Part shown: piece after piece, positions 7,774-16,279 of the stretch
Position numbering within the stretch: position 1 is the first letter of the stretch
Layout: the number at the start of each line of letters is the position of its first letter
Assembly (NCBI GenBank): GCA_037446165.1
Contig: JBBIJC010000001.1
Span: forward strand, 1-64,000
DNA: 64,000 nt
DNA from: Parasulfuritortus sp037446165
GTDB taxonomy: Bacteria; Pseudomonadota; Gammaproteobacteria; Burkholderiales; Thiobacillaceae
Reading direction: 5' to 3'
The notes under the pieces: model-generated
The model's input: only the letters and a program-made list of their open reading frames with translations
What the model was told of the DNA's origin: nothing
The model's database searches: none
Program-made: the position numbers and the translations under genes

Positions 7774-9261
7774 ATGCGGGTCTTCCAGCCCCAAGCCTTC
7801 CTGATGCAAGCCTCCCTGCAAAGCAAACTCACGCTCGGCTATCTGGTCATTGCCGTCCTGGCTCTGGGTGTCTCCCTGTTTACCTTCGAGAAGATCCGCG
7901 TGGTCGAGCAGAAGGTCCTGATGGGCGAACGGGTGTCGGAGTTGCTGGAGGCGGCCATGGAGATTCGCCGGTTCGAGCGCAACTATTTCCTGCACGGCCA
8001 GGAGGCGGACCGTCTGGAAAACATCTCGAACATCGAGAACATGCAGCACTTGCTGAAGAAATATCAGGCCGACTTTGTGCTGTACGGTGTCCCGGAAAGC
8101 GTTCCGGCCCTGAGCCGCGATCTGGAAACGTACCGGCAGCTGATCGACCAATATGCCCGGTATCAACAGGCTGACGTCAGCCATCGCACCCTGCTTGAGA
8201 AGAATGTCCGCAGCACCGGGCAGAATATGGTCGCCCTGGCCGAGTATGCGGTCGGTCCAGAACGGCGGCTGGTCCGGGCCTCGCTCGATTCGTTCCGGAC
8301 CGTGCTGGTTTTCCTTATCGTCGGGCTGGCCCTGTTGATGATCGCCATGGGGCAGGCGCTGTCGCGGCTTGTGGTGCGGCCGCTGAAGCGGCTGGAACAG
8401 AGCGTCGAGGCGGTGCAGCAGGGCAAGCGGGCCAAGTTGCTGATGCCCTCCCGGGATCGGGAACTGGTCGCCATCGTCACGGCCTTCAATCAGATGCTCA
8501 AGGAACTGGAACAGCGCCAGAAGCACTTGATGCGTTCGGAGAAGCTGGCCTCGCTCGGCACCATGCTGTCCGGCGTCGCCCATGAACTGAACAACCCGCT
8601 GTCCAATATCTGGTCCTCGTGTCAGATCCTGGAGGAGGAGCTGGGGCAGGCTGCACCGGAAATGCAGCGGAAACTGCTGCTCCAGATCGACGAGCAAAGC
8701 GTGCGCGCCCGCACCATCGTCCGCTCCCTGCTGGATTTTGCCCGCGATCGGCAGTTCAACAAGGAGTCGCTGCTCCTGCGCGAACTGGTCGAGCAAACTG
8801 TCCAGTTCATCAAGGGCGAGATTCCGGCCAAGGTCAAAGTGGAGGTCCGTGTCCCAGAGGGTATTGCGCTGTTCGCCGACAAGCAGCGTTTGCAACAGGC
8901 CTTCCTGAACCTGATCAAGAACGCGGTCGAGGCCGTGGGTGCGGAAGGCGAGGTGGCGATCTCGGCGAACAGGGTGACGGTTACCGATTCGGCCCATGAC
9001 CTGGCCTTCCCGTCGGGCTGCCAGGTCGAGGGCGGCGCGATCGACATCGCGGTCAGCGACAATGGTCCCGGCATCGAGGCTCATGTCCTGCCCCGGATTT
9101 TCGATCCCTTCTTTACCACCAAGGATGTCGGGCGCGGCATGGGGCTCGGTCTGTTCATCGTCTACCAGATCGTCGAGGAACATGGCGGCTGCATCCTGGC
9201 CAGCAGTGACGCGAATCAGGGCACGGTATTTCACATCAGGCTGCCGCTACAGGCCGCATAA
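7774..9261 (+). CDS. Membrane sensor histidine kinase (two-component system)
   Basis: 495 residues. A first membrane helix (about 20-37) and a second (about 176-196) flank a periplasmic sensor region of about 140 residues that is helical and polar, resembling four-helix-bundle sensors. A HAMP domain follows (about 194-250), then the HisKA box with phospho-acceptor His270 in GVAHELNNPLSN, and the HATPase_c domain with N box (NLIKNAVEAVG), G1 (DNGPGI), F (FDPFFTTK) and G2 (GMGLGLF). The response regulator starts 8 bp downstream, so they form a pair. The start at 7774 lacks a Shine-Dalgarno; an in-frame ATG at 7804 is the alternative. The architecture is that of AtoS/ZraS-like kinases; the signal is unknown. 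Confidence 0.88.
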   Translation: MRVFQPQAFLMQASLQSKLTLGYLVIAVLALGVSLFTFEKIRVVEQKVLMGERVSELLEAAMEIRRFERNYFLHGQEADRLENISNIENMQHLLKKYQADFVLYGVPESVPALSRDLETYRQLIDQYARYQQADVSHRTLLEKNVRSTGQNMVALAEYAVGPERRLVRASLDSFRTVLVFLIVGLALLMIAMGQALSRLVVRPLKRLEQSVEAVQQGKRAKLLMPSRDRELVAIVTAFNQMLKELEQRQKHLMRSEKLASLGTMLSGVAHELNNPLSNIWSSCQILEEELGQAAPEMQRKLLLQIDEQSVRARTIVRSLLDFARDRQFNKESLLLRELVEQTVQFIKGEIPAKVKVEVRVPEGIALFADKQRLQQAFLNLIKNAVEAVGAEGEVAISANRVTVTDSAHDLAFPSGCQVEGGAIDIAVSDNGPGIEAHVLPRIFDPFFTTKDVGRGMGLGLFIVYQIVEEHGGCILASSDANQGTVFHIRLPLQAA

Positions 9262-9269
9262 GGACAGTA

Positions 9270-10634
9270 ATGACACAGACCGGAACCCTGCTGATCGTCG
9301 ACGACGAGGAAATCGCCCTCGGCAATCTTGAGCACGTGATGAGGAAGGAAGGCTACGACGTCACCACGGCCAGCACCGGGACGGAGGCGTTGAAGCTGAT
9401 CGAGTCGATGCGTTTTGATCTTCTTCTCACCGATCTGCGGATGGAAAACGTGGACGGCATGCAACTGCTGAACGCCTGCCGCCAGCGCCACCCGGATTCC
9501 GAAGTCATCATGATCACCGGTTACGCGACCACCGAGTCGGCGGTCAAGGCGATGAAGGAGGGCGCGTTCCACTACATCGCCAAGCCCTTCCGGCTGGATG
9601 AAGTCCGGAAAGTGGTCAGCGAGGCCATGGAAAAGATCCGGCTGCGTCAGGAGAACAGGCAGCTCCGGGAACAGGTCGAGGCCTACGAGGGCAAGGTCAA
9701 GATCATCACCCAGGACCCGGACATGCGGCGGCTGATGGACCTGGTCCGGCAGGTCGCGCCAACCGATTGCAGCATCCTGATCGAGGGCGCCAGCGGCACC
9801 GGCAAGGAGCTGTTCGCCCGCTTCGCGCACCAGAGCAGCGACCGCTGCAACGGACCGTATCTGGCGGTCAATTGCGGCGCGCTGAGTCAGGAGCTGCTGG
9901 CCAACGAACTGTTCGGCCACGACAAGGAGGCCTTCACCGGGGCGACCAGCCACAAGAAAGGGCTGATCGAATCCGCCTCGGGAGGCACGCTGTTTCTCGA
10001 TGAGATCACCGAGATGCCGGCCGACATGCAGGTCAAACTGCTGCGCGTCATCCAGGAAAAGGAGGTGTTGCGGGTCGGCGCCACCAAGCCCCTGCCGGTC
10101 GATATCCGGGTCATCGCCGCGACCAACCGCGATCTCAAACTGGCGGTGGCCAACGGCACGCTACGCAACGACCTCTACTTCCGGCTCAATGTCATCACCC
10201 TGAATATCCCGCCACTGGCGCGGCGCAAGGACGATATTCCGCTGCTGGTCCGCCATTTCCTGCAAAAATCATCGGCGCGGATGAAGAAGGAAGTCACCAA
10301 TGTCACACCGGAGATGCTCGACATCCTGATGGGTTATGATTTTCCCGGCAACGTCAGGGAACTGGAAAACATCATCGAACGCGGTACGGCGGTGACCAGC
10401 GGCGATACCATCGAGGTCGCGCATCTGCCGGACCATCTGCGTAATCGCGAAAGCCAGCCCTACCACAAGGAAAGTGGCGTCATCCCGACCCTGGAAGAGC
10501 AGGAACGGAAGTACATCCACTGGGTCATGAACGAGGTCGGTGGCAATCAGACCCTGGCCGCGCGGACGCTGGGCATCAACCGCAGTTCGCTATGGCGAAA
10601 GCTCAAGACCTACGAAGACAGCGGCAGCCGCTAA
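9270..10634 (+). CDS. NtrC-family sigma-54-dependent response regulator
   Basis: 454 residues with three domains: receiver (1-120, phospho-acceptor Asp55 in LLLTDLRM, Lys105), AAA+ ATPase (about 145-380) with Walker A GASGTGKE (173-180) and Walker B GTLFLDE (239-245), and a Fis-type helix-turn-helix at the end (NQTLAARTLGINRSSLWRKL). The sigma-54 contact loop reads EAFTGA (220-225) instead of the usual GAFTGA. It is cognate to the kinase just upstream. Sigma-54 itself is encoded in this window at 35.3-36.8 kb. The nearby targets may be the divergent SulP/Hyf genes, but no promoter of the -24/-12 class was confirmed by eye. Confidence 0.9.
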   Translation: MTQTGTLLIVDDEEIALGNLEHVMRKEGYDVTTASTGTEALKLIESMRFDLLLTDLRMENVDGMQLLNACRQRHPDSEVIMITGYATTESAVKAMKEGAFHYIAKPFRLDEVRKVVSEAMEKIRLRQENRQLREQVEAYEGKVKIITQDPDMRRLMDLVRQVAPTDCSILIEGASGTGKELFARFAHQSSDRCNGPYLAVNCGALSQELLANELFGHDKEAFTGATSHKKGLIESASGGTLFLDEITEMPADMQVKLLRVIQEKEVLRVGATKPLPVDIRVIAATNRDLKLAVANGTLRNDLYFRLNVITLNIPPLARRKDDIPLLVRHFLQKSSARMKKEVTNVTPEMLDILMGYDFPGNVRELENIIERGTAVTSGDTIEVAHLPDHLRNRESQPYHKESGVIPTLEEQERKYIHWVMNEVGGNQTLAARTLGINRSSLWRKLKTYEDSGSR

Positions 10635-10641
10635 CGAGGGT

Positions 10642-11103
10642 TCAGACGTTGTGTTCAGCCGTGCCGAACAGGTCGGCGATGCCTTGCCACCAGCGCCGCC
10701 GGTTCTGGGGAACATGATGGCTGGGATCGAGGTCCGAGGGCGGCAGCCGGCTCATCACCCAGCCGGGTAAAATGCGATGCTTGCTGGAGCCGCACGACGT
10801 GCCCAGGTGGTTCGGGTCGTAGATCTTGATCAGCGAGGGCTGGTCCAGATCGTCTGCGTAGACGATGCCGCAGTAGTCCTCGTCGTGCTCCTTGCGCAGC
10901 AATTGGTCAATCTCGCGGACGAAGGTGGCGACATGTTCGCCATCGGCCGGTTGTTCGGGGCGAGCCTCGCCCAGCGCGTAGAGATACCAGCCGGCCCGGG
11001 CGTCCAGTCTTTGCCAGAAGGCAGAGAGCTGATCCCAGGACAGCAGGCTGAACAGCATGCCGTCGAACAGGGCGTCGAATTCGGAATTGCGTATGGGTAG
11101 CAT
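10642..11103 (-). CDS. Conserved-looking hypothetical protein, 153 residues
   Basis: Unrecognised soluble protein (MLPIRNSEFDALFDGMLFSL...), rich in Trp, Asp and His, with no signal peptide or membrane helix. A segment CGIVYADDLDQPSLIKIYDP followed by NHLGTSCGSS contains three cysteines, which might bind metal, but no family motif is evident. It ends 7 bp from the end of the response regulator gene (convergent) and starts 87 bp from cbbY (divergent). Codon use looks like that of its neighbours, which supports a real gene. Function unknown. Confidence 0.6.
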   Translation of the reverse strand: MLPIRNSEFDALFDGMLFSLLSWDQLSAFWQRLDARAGWYLYALGEARPEQPADGEHVATFVREIDQLLRKEHDEDYCGIVYADDLDQPSLIKIYDPNHLGTSCGSSKHRILPGWVMSRLPPSDLDPSHHVPQNRRRWWQGIADLFGTAEHNV

Positions 11104-11190
11104 GATCCGGTGCTGACTGGGACAAATGTGGGATGGACATTGTCACTGATCGGTTTTCCAAAGAAAACCCTTTTTGAGAGGAAGAGTAAG

Positions 11191-11940
11191 GTGTTGAAAG
11201 CATTATTGTTTGATGTCGATGGAACCTTGGCCGATACCGAACGGGACGGCCACCGGGTGGCATTCAATGCGGCCTTCCGCGATTTCGGCCTGGATTGGGA
11301 CTGGGACGTGGATCTGTACGGCAAGTTGCTGGCAGTGACTGGCGGCAAGGAGCGGATGCGCTATTACGTCGACAGTTTTCGCCCCGACTATGTCAAACCC
11401 GCCGACTTCGATGATCTGGTCGTGAACCTGCACAAGACCAAGACCAGGCACTACACGGAGTTGCTGGCCGAGGGCGGCATTCCCCTGCGGCCCGGGGTCA
11501 AGCGGCTGATCGAGGAGGCACGGCAAGCCGGTCTGATTCTGGGGGTTGCGACCACGACCACGCCGGACAACGTCACTGCGTTGTTGCGGCACAGCCTGGC
11601 GCCGGACAGCCCGGACTGGTTCGCGGTGATTGCCGCCGGCGACATCGTGCCGGCCAAGAAGCCGGCCCCGGACATTTACCTGTGGGCCATGGAAAGACTG
11701 GGCTTGAAGCCGGAAGAATGCCTGGCCTTCGAGGACTCGCGCAATGGCATCCGCTCATCGCGTGGGGCCGGGTTGCGTACCGTGGTGACGGTGAATGATT
11801 ACACCCGCGACGACGAGTTCGCTGGCGCGATCGCCGTGTTGTCGGACCTGGGTGAGCCGGGCATGCCGTATCGCCGTCTGGATCGGGAGGAAGCCGGAGT
11901 GGTCGATCTGGCGCGGCTTGCGGGCTGGCTTCAGGCCTGA
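11191..11940 (+). CDS. cbbY: CbbY-type HAD sugar phosphatase (Calvin cycle accessory)
   Basis: 249 residues starting at a GTG (11191) preceded by GAGGAAGAG. Motif I is FDVDGTLAD (Asp8, Asp10), and the stretch VTGGKERMRYYVDSF is characteristic of CbbY. Motif II (VATTTT), the lysine in PAKKPAPDIY and motif IV (AFEDSRNGIRSS) are all present. CbbY proteins dephosphorylate xylulose-1,5-bisphosphate, a misfire product that inhibits RuBisCO, and in proteobacteria they usually accompany cbb operons. Here it stands alone, without cbb genes nearby. A longer reading from an upstream ATG at 11110 adds residues before the normal HAD start and is rejected. The 3' end overlaps the convergent folD by 10 bp. 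Confidence 0.85.
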   Translation: MLKALLFDVDGTLADTERDGHRVAFNAAFRDFGLDWDWDVDLYGKLLAVTGGKERMRYYVDSFRPDYVKPADFDDLVVNLHKTKTRHYTELLAEGGIPLRPGVKRLIEEARQAGLILGVATTTTPDNVTALLRHSLAPDSPDWFAVIAAGDIVPAKKPAPDIYLWAMERLGLKPEECLAFEDSRNGIRSSRGAGLRTVVTVNDYTRDDEFAGAIAVLSDLGEPGMPYRRLDREEAGVVDLARLAGWLQA

Positions 11941-12785
11941 CGCGCGGCGGCAGCTTCCAGTGTGTTCTGGAGCAGCGTAGCCACGGTCATCGGGCCGACG
12001 CCGCCGGGCACCGGCGTGATCCAGCTTGCCCGTTCTTTTGCGGCATCGAATTCCACGTCGCCGACCACCCGGCCATCGGGCAGGCGATTGATGCCGACGT
12101 CGATCACCAGCGCGCCCTCGCGTATCCAGTTGCCCCGGATCAGTTCCGAGCGGCCGACCGCAGCGACCAGCACCTCGGCGCGCGCGACCTGGGCCGGCAG
12201 GTCACGGGTCGCGCTGTGGCAGACCGTGACTGTGCAGCCGGCCATCAGCAACTCCAGCGCCATCGGCCGACCGACGATGTTGGAGGCGCCCACCACCACT
12301 GCCTCCTTGCCCCGCAGGTTTTCGTTGGTGGTGGCCAGCAGGCGCATTACGCCATAGGGCGTGCAGGGCCGCAGGGTGGGCCGCGCCTGTGCCAGCCGAC
12401 CCAGATTGTAGGGATGGAAGCCGTCCACATCCTTGCCCGGGTGGATGCGTTCGATGACGGTCTCGGGATGGATGTGCTGAGGCAGCGGTAACTGGACCAG
12501 GATGCCGTCGACGTTGTCATCGCCGTTCAGCTGGTCAATCAGGTCCAGCAATTCTGCTTGTGTTGTCGTGGCCGGCAGGTCGTAGGCCAGATCGCGCACC
12601 CCGGCGATCTCGCACGAGCGCCGCTTGTTGCGGACGTAGAGTGCAGATGCCGGGTTGTCGCCGACCAGAATCACGGCCAGACCTGGCGCCTGAAGGCCGT
12701 TTGCCAGCCGTGCATCGACTTGGTGACGGATATCCAGCAACAAGGAATTGGCAATGGCTTTGCCATCAAGGATGCGGGCGGTCAT
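11931..12785 (-). CDS. folD: Bifunctional methylene-THF dehydrogenase/methenyl-THF cyclohydrolase
   Basis: 284 residues, the normal FolD length. It carries YVRNKRRSCEIAG with the catalytic Tyr-Lys pair, the QLPLPQHI motif, the dinucleotide-binding segment VVGASNIVGRPMALELL and the C-terminal PGGVGPMTVATLL signature. FolD interconverts 5,10-methylene-, methenyl- and formyl-tetrahydrofolate in the cytoplasm, feeding purine, Met-tRNA formylation and thymidylate synthesis. It is monocistronic here, its end overlapping cbbY convergently. The upstream side is the tRNA cluster promoter region. Confidence 0.95.
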   Translation of the reverse strand: MTARILDGKAIANSLLLDIRHQVDARLANGLQAPGLAVILVGDNPASALYVRNKRRSCEIAGVRDLAYDLPATTTQAELLDLIDQLNGDDNVDGILVQLPLPQHIHPETVIERIHPGKDVDGFHPYNLGRLAQARPTLRPCTPYGVMRLLATTNENLRGKEAVVVGASNIVGRPMALELLMAGCTVTVCHSATRDLPAQVARAEVLVAAVGRSELIRGNWIREGALVIDVGINRLPDGRVVGDVEFDAAKERASWITPVPGGVGPMTVATLLQNTLEAAAARQA

Positions 12786-12849
12786 GGTGTGCTCTGCTTG
12801 GGTTCGGGCGAGGCTGGAAATTTTAGCCGACCCGAGGCTTTCAGCGACA

Positions 12850-12878
12850 TTGATTTTTACCTGGGCGGCGGGTATAGT
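12850..12878 (+). promoter_or_regulatory. Sigma-70 promoter of the tRNA cluster
   Basis: TTGATT (12850-12855), a 17-bp spacer and TATAGT (12873-12878) form a good vegetative promoter. The -10 ends 10 bp before the first base of tRNA-Pro, and the intervening CC-GTGCCC is a GC-rich discriminator as expected for a stringently controlled stable RNA promoter. Confidence 0.75.
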
Positions 12879-12888
12879 CCGTGCCCTT

Positions 12889-12965
<77 letters not shown>

Positions 12966-13006
12966 GCGTTATTCGGTCGAAAAGTTGCACAACTGTCCGC
13001 GGATCA

Positions 13007-13083
13007 CTGCCCGTAGCTCAATTGGATAGAGCACCAGCCTTCTAAGCTGGGGGTTACAGGTTCGATCCCTGTCGGGCAGGCCA
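13007..13083 (+). tRNA. tRNA-Arg (TCT anticodon)
   Basis: 77 nt: acceptor stem CTGCCCG/CGGGCAG, anticodon stem CCAGC/GCTGG with loop CTTCTAA giving anticodon TCT, T loop TTCGATC, encoded CCA. It lies 41 bp after tRNA-Pro in the same direction. Confidence 0.97.
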
Positions 13084-13096
13084 ACTAGGTTTCAGT

Positions 13097-13172
13097 GGCG
13101 GCGGTAGCTCAATGGTAGAGTCCCAGATTGTGATTCTGGTTGTTGTGGGTTCGAGTCCCATCCGTCGCCCCA
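13097..13172 (+). tRNA. tRNA-His (GTG anticodon)
   Basis: 76 nt including the extra 5' guanosine (G-1) at 13097 opposite C73, the identity element for histidyl-tRNA synthetase. Acceptor stem GCGGCGG/CCGTCGC (one G-U pair), anticodon stem CCAGA/TCTGG with loop TTGTGAT (anticodon GTG), T loop TTCGAGT, encoded CCA. Confidence 0.97.
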
Positions 13173-13518
13173 AAAACTCAAAACAATCAGCCGGTTTTTG
13201 TCCAGTCTGATTTCTCGAACAGGCCGCCCTACGTGGTCAATTCAGTCGTAGTCTTCTTGCACACCAACCGCTTTTATTTGGCACCCAGGCCAGTGATCCG
13301 GCACTGAGTAGATTGTCGAGCCAAATACCCATTGCCACAGGGCGGGCATGTTTGGGTTGCCCATTTACGCTGGCTATCCATAATGGCGATATCAAAAGCT
13401 TCCAAGAGGAGAAGCCATGAGTTTGCTCCAGTCCAGGCAAGCTTGTTTGTCCGCCATTCAGTGCATGAGCCCACCACCGGCGTCAGTCCATACTGGCCGG
13501 TTGTAAGGCCTCCGCACA
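13173..13518. other. Gene-free stretch downstream of the tRNA cluster
   Basis: 346 bp between tRNA-His and the GGDEF-EAL gene. Short open frames on the minus strand (for example 13274-13519, with a CPPCGNGYL pair of cysteines) are interrupted or shift frame and match nothing I recognise. The sequence is less GC-rich than its surroundings. Position after a tRNA array is typical for old integration scars, so decayed mobile DNA is possible, but no repeat of the tRNA 3' end was seen. No clear terminator for the tRNA transcript was found. Confidence 0.4.
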
Positions 13519-16221
13519 ATGTCCGGGTCCTCCTCCACTGAAAATATAATTGCGCATCTTCAAGCGCAGTTGCGCTGGCGCGATGAAGAAATCGCGTTGC
13601 TGCGCGAAGCCGTGGCTGCGATCAGCAGTGAACTCAAGCTCAGCGCGTTGCTCGACCTGATCGCTCACCAGGCCCAACGTCTGATTCAAGCCGAGACGGT
13701 GCTCATCCCGGTGGTCAATCCGCATTCCGACGACTATTCCTATCGTGCTGGTGTGGGCAAGAACGTTGACGAGATCGTCGGCGAATCCCTGCCGTTGAAT
13801 TTCGGTCTCTGCGGCTGGGTGTGGCGACACAAGCGGGCCTGGTGGCGCGGGGTCATGGCGGAGTTGTCGCCGGACGAGCGTGCGCGTTGGGAAAAGGAGG
13901 CAGGGACGGTGATCCTGGTGCCTTTGATCGGACGCAAGCAGTTCCTTGGTGGAATCGTCGGCATCAGCAAACGCGATGGCGAGGGGTTTACCGAAAATGA
14001 TCTGCATGTGCTTGAGCTGTTTGCCGGGCAAGCTGCCATTGCGATCGAAAATGCGGTGGCGACCGAAGAGCTCGATCTGGCTCGCCAGACGGCGGAAGTG
14101 GCGCGCAGCGAACTGCAACAGTTGAACGAGCGGTTGATTTTGGCTGCCAGTGTGTTCTCGGCCACGCACGATGCGGTCACGATCACCGACCCCGCTGGCG
14201 ATATCGTCGATGTGAATGATGCCTTTATCCGTATCACGGGCTACAGCAGGGCCGAGGCCGTCGGCAGGAACCCGCGCTTCCTCCAGTCTGGCCGCCAGTC
14301 ACCGGAGTTCTATCGGGTGATGTGGAATGCCATACTCAAGGATGGTTACTGGAGCGGCGAGATCTGGAACCGGCGCAAGGATGGTGAGATTTATGCCGAA
14401 ATGCTGACCATATCCAGTGTGCTCGATAGTCAAGGCAAACTGCTCAATTATGTGGCTGTCGCCAGCGACATCACCCTGACCAAGAACCACGAGGCCGAAC
14501 TTGAGCGTGTCGCCCATTTCGATGCCCTGACCGGTGTGCCCAACCGCGTGCTTCTGGCCGACCGGATGCGCCAGGCCCTCGCCCAGACGGACCGGAATCA
14601 GGGTCTGCTCGCAATCTGCTATTTCGATCTGGACGGGTTCAAGCCCATCAATGACCGTTTTGGTCATGACATCGGGGATATGTTCCTGGTCGAGATGGCC
14701 GAGCGCATTACGTCCTGCTTGCGGGGCGGAGACACCATTGCGCGTCTGGGCGGCGATGAGTTCGTCCTGTTGCTGCAGGATTTGAGCGATGTCACGGAAT
14801 GTGAACAAGCCATCGAGAGGATATTGTCCGAGATCAGGCGCCCGGTGAATCTGCTCGGTGAATCCCTGTCCATTTCCGCCAGTATGGGGGTGACGATCTA
14901 TCCGACCGATCCTTCCGATCCGGACACCCTTTTGCGCCATGCTGACCAGGCCATGTATCGCGCCAAACTGGAAGGCAAGGATCGATACTATCCGTTCAGC
15001 GTGGAACTGGACCAATACGGCACGCCACAGCGCCAGGCCTGTCTGCGGATCAGGAAAGCACTGGAAAATGATGAACTGGTGCTGTTTTACCAGCCCAAGG
15101 TCAACATGCGCCGTGGCCGGGTCATGGGGGCTGAAGCCCTGGTGCGCTGGCAACACCCGGATCGTGGCCTGTTGCCGCCGGCCGAGTTTCTGCCCCTCAT
15201 CGAAGAGGATGAACTTATCGTTGACCTTGGCGATTGGGTGATCGAATCCGCGTTGCGACAGCTGGAAGCCTGGCGCCGGCAGGGGCTCAACCTGACGATC
15301 AGCGTCAATACCGCCGCTCGCCAGCTGCATCAGCCCGATTTTGTCGCCAAGCTGCAATCCTGTCTGGCCGCGCATCCGGAGGTGCCGCCGGAATGTCTGG
15401 AGCTCGAGGTACTGGAGACCTCGGCCCTGGTGGATATGGCGAATATCTCCACCTTGATCAACACCTGCCGGAAACTCGGCGTGCGCTTTGCACTGGATGA
15501 TTTCGGCACCGGCTATTCGTCACTGACTTATCTGCGACATCTACCGGTCGATACGATCAAGATCGACCAGTCCTTCGTCCGCGATATGCTGCATGACCCT
15601 GAGGATCTGTCGATCGTGCATGGGGTGATCGGACTGGCCGAAACCTTCAACCGTTCGGTCGTCGCCGAGGGGGTCGAGACGGTCGAGCACGGCATCATGC
15701 TGCTCAACCTGGGCTGCGATCTGGCACAGGGCTATGGCATTGCCCGGCCAATGCCGGCCGAGAACATCCTGCCCTGGATTCAAGGCTGGCGTCCGCAGCC
15801 AAGCTGGCTGCCTTCCGGCGGCTATCTGGTTTCGATGGAAGACCTGCATTTGATCATTGCCGAGCATGAGCATGAGCGGATGGTCAAGGCGATCATTGCC
15901 ATGGTCGATGGCAAGGCGGTAAATCGTCCGAAGGGTCTGGGCGCCAGGAGCTGCCGGTTTGGCTTGTGGTATGAGGGCGTGGGCCTGGCCCGCTATTGGC
16001 ATTTGCCTGAATATGCCCAGATGGGGCCGCTGCATGAGGAAATGCACAGATTGGGCCTCGAAATGGCAGACTTGGCCGAGAAACGCCAGACTGAAGCGGC
16101 GCTGGCCATGATCCCCGCCCTGATTGCCGCCAAGGAGCGGTTCCTGTCCGGACTCGACCGGCTCGCACCTGTCCTGGTCGAGTATCGCCACAAACATCAA
16201 CTTCCCGGTGCGATCCAGTGA
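13519..16221 (+). CDS. GAF-PAS-GGDEF-EAL-CZB cyclic-di-GMP signalling protein
   Basis: 900 residues, no membrane helix. Order: coiled-coil start, GAF domain (about 25-190), PAS domain (about 210-315), GGDEF domain with intact RLGGDEF (about 411-417), EAL domain with EALVRW (about 538) and the DDFGTGYSS loop, and a C-terminal CZB domain (about 770-885). The CZB assignment rests on the CxxGLWY core (CRFGLWYEG) and on His residues 27 and 31 positions after that Cys, the same spacing as the zinc ligands in E. coli DgcZ; the first ligand would be a His in AEHEHERM. Both the synthase and the hydrolase motifs look catalytically intact. Zinc binding is expected to modulate turnover; the GAF and PAS ligands are unknown. 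It stands alone after the tRNA genes. Confidence 0.88.
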   Translation: MSGSSSTENIIAHLQAQLRWRDEEIALLREAVAAISSELKLSALLDLIAHQAQRLIQAETVLIPVVNPHSDDYSYRAGVGKNVDEIVGESLPLNFGLCGWVWRHKRAWWRGVMAELSPDERARWEKEAGTVILVPLIGRKQFLGGIVGISKRDGEGFTENDLHVLELFAGQAAIAIENAVATEELDLARQTAEVARSELQQLNERLILAASVFSATHDAVTITDPAGDIVDVNDAFIRITGYSRAEAVGRNPRFLQSGRQSPEFYRVMWNAILKDGYWSGEIWNRRKDGEIYAEMLTISSVLDSQGKLLNYVAVASDITLTKNHEAELERVAHFDALTGVPNRVLLADRMRQALAQTDRNQGLLAICYFDLDGFKPINDRFGHDIGDMFLVEMAERITSCLRGGDTIARLGGDEFVLLLQDLSDVTECEQAIERILSEIRRPVNLLGESLSISASMGVTIYPTDPSDPDTLLRHADQAMYRAKLEGKDRYYPFSVELDQYGTPQRQACLRIRKALENDELVLFYQPKVNMRRGRVMGAEALVRWQHPDRGLLPPAEFLPLIEEDELIVDLGDWVIESALRQLEAWRRQGLNLTISVNTAARQLHQPDFVAKLQSCLAAHPEVPPECLELEVLETSALVDMANISTLINTCRKLGVRFALDDFGTGYSSLTYLRHLPVDTIKIDQSFVRDMLHDPEDLSIVHGVIGLAETFNRSVVAEGVETVEHGIMLLNLGCDLAQGYGIARPMPAENILPWIQGWRPQPSWLPSGGYLVSMEDLHLIIAEHEHERMVKAIIAMVDGKAVNRPKGLGARSCRFGLWYEGVGLARYWHLPEYAQMGPLHEEMHRLGLEMADLAEKRQTEAALAMIPALIAAKERFLSGLDRLAPVLVEYRHKHQLPGAIQ

Positions 16222-16279
16222 TCGGGTCAATAGCCTGAGTCCGCGGGCCGATGAGGCGCGATCCTCACTACCGGCCCCG

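Noticed and set aside
13237..13519. Transposase remnant with a CPPC motif
   Set aside because: Frames are short, shifted and match no transposase core; no terminal repeats or target duplication seen.
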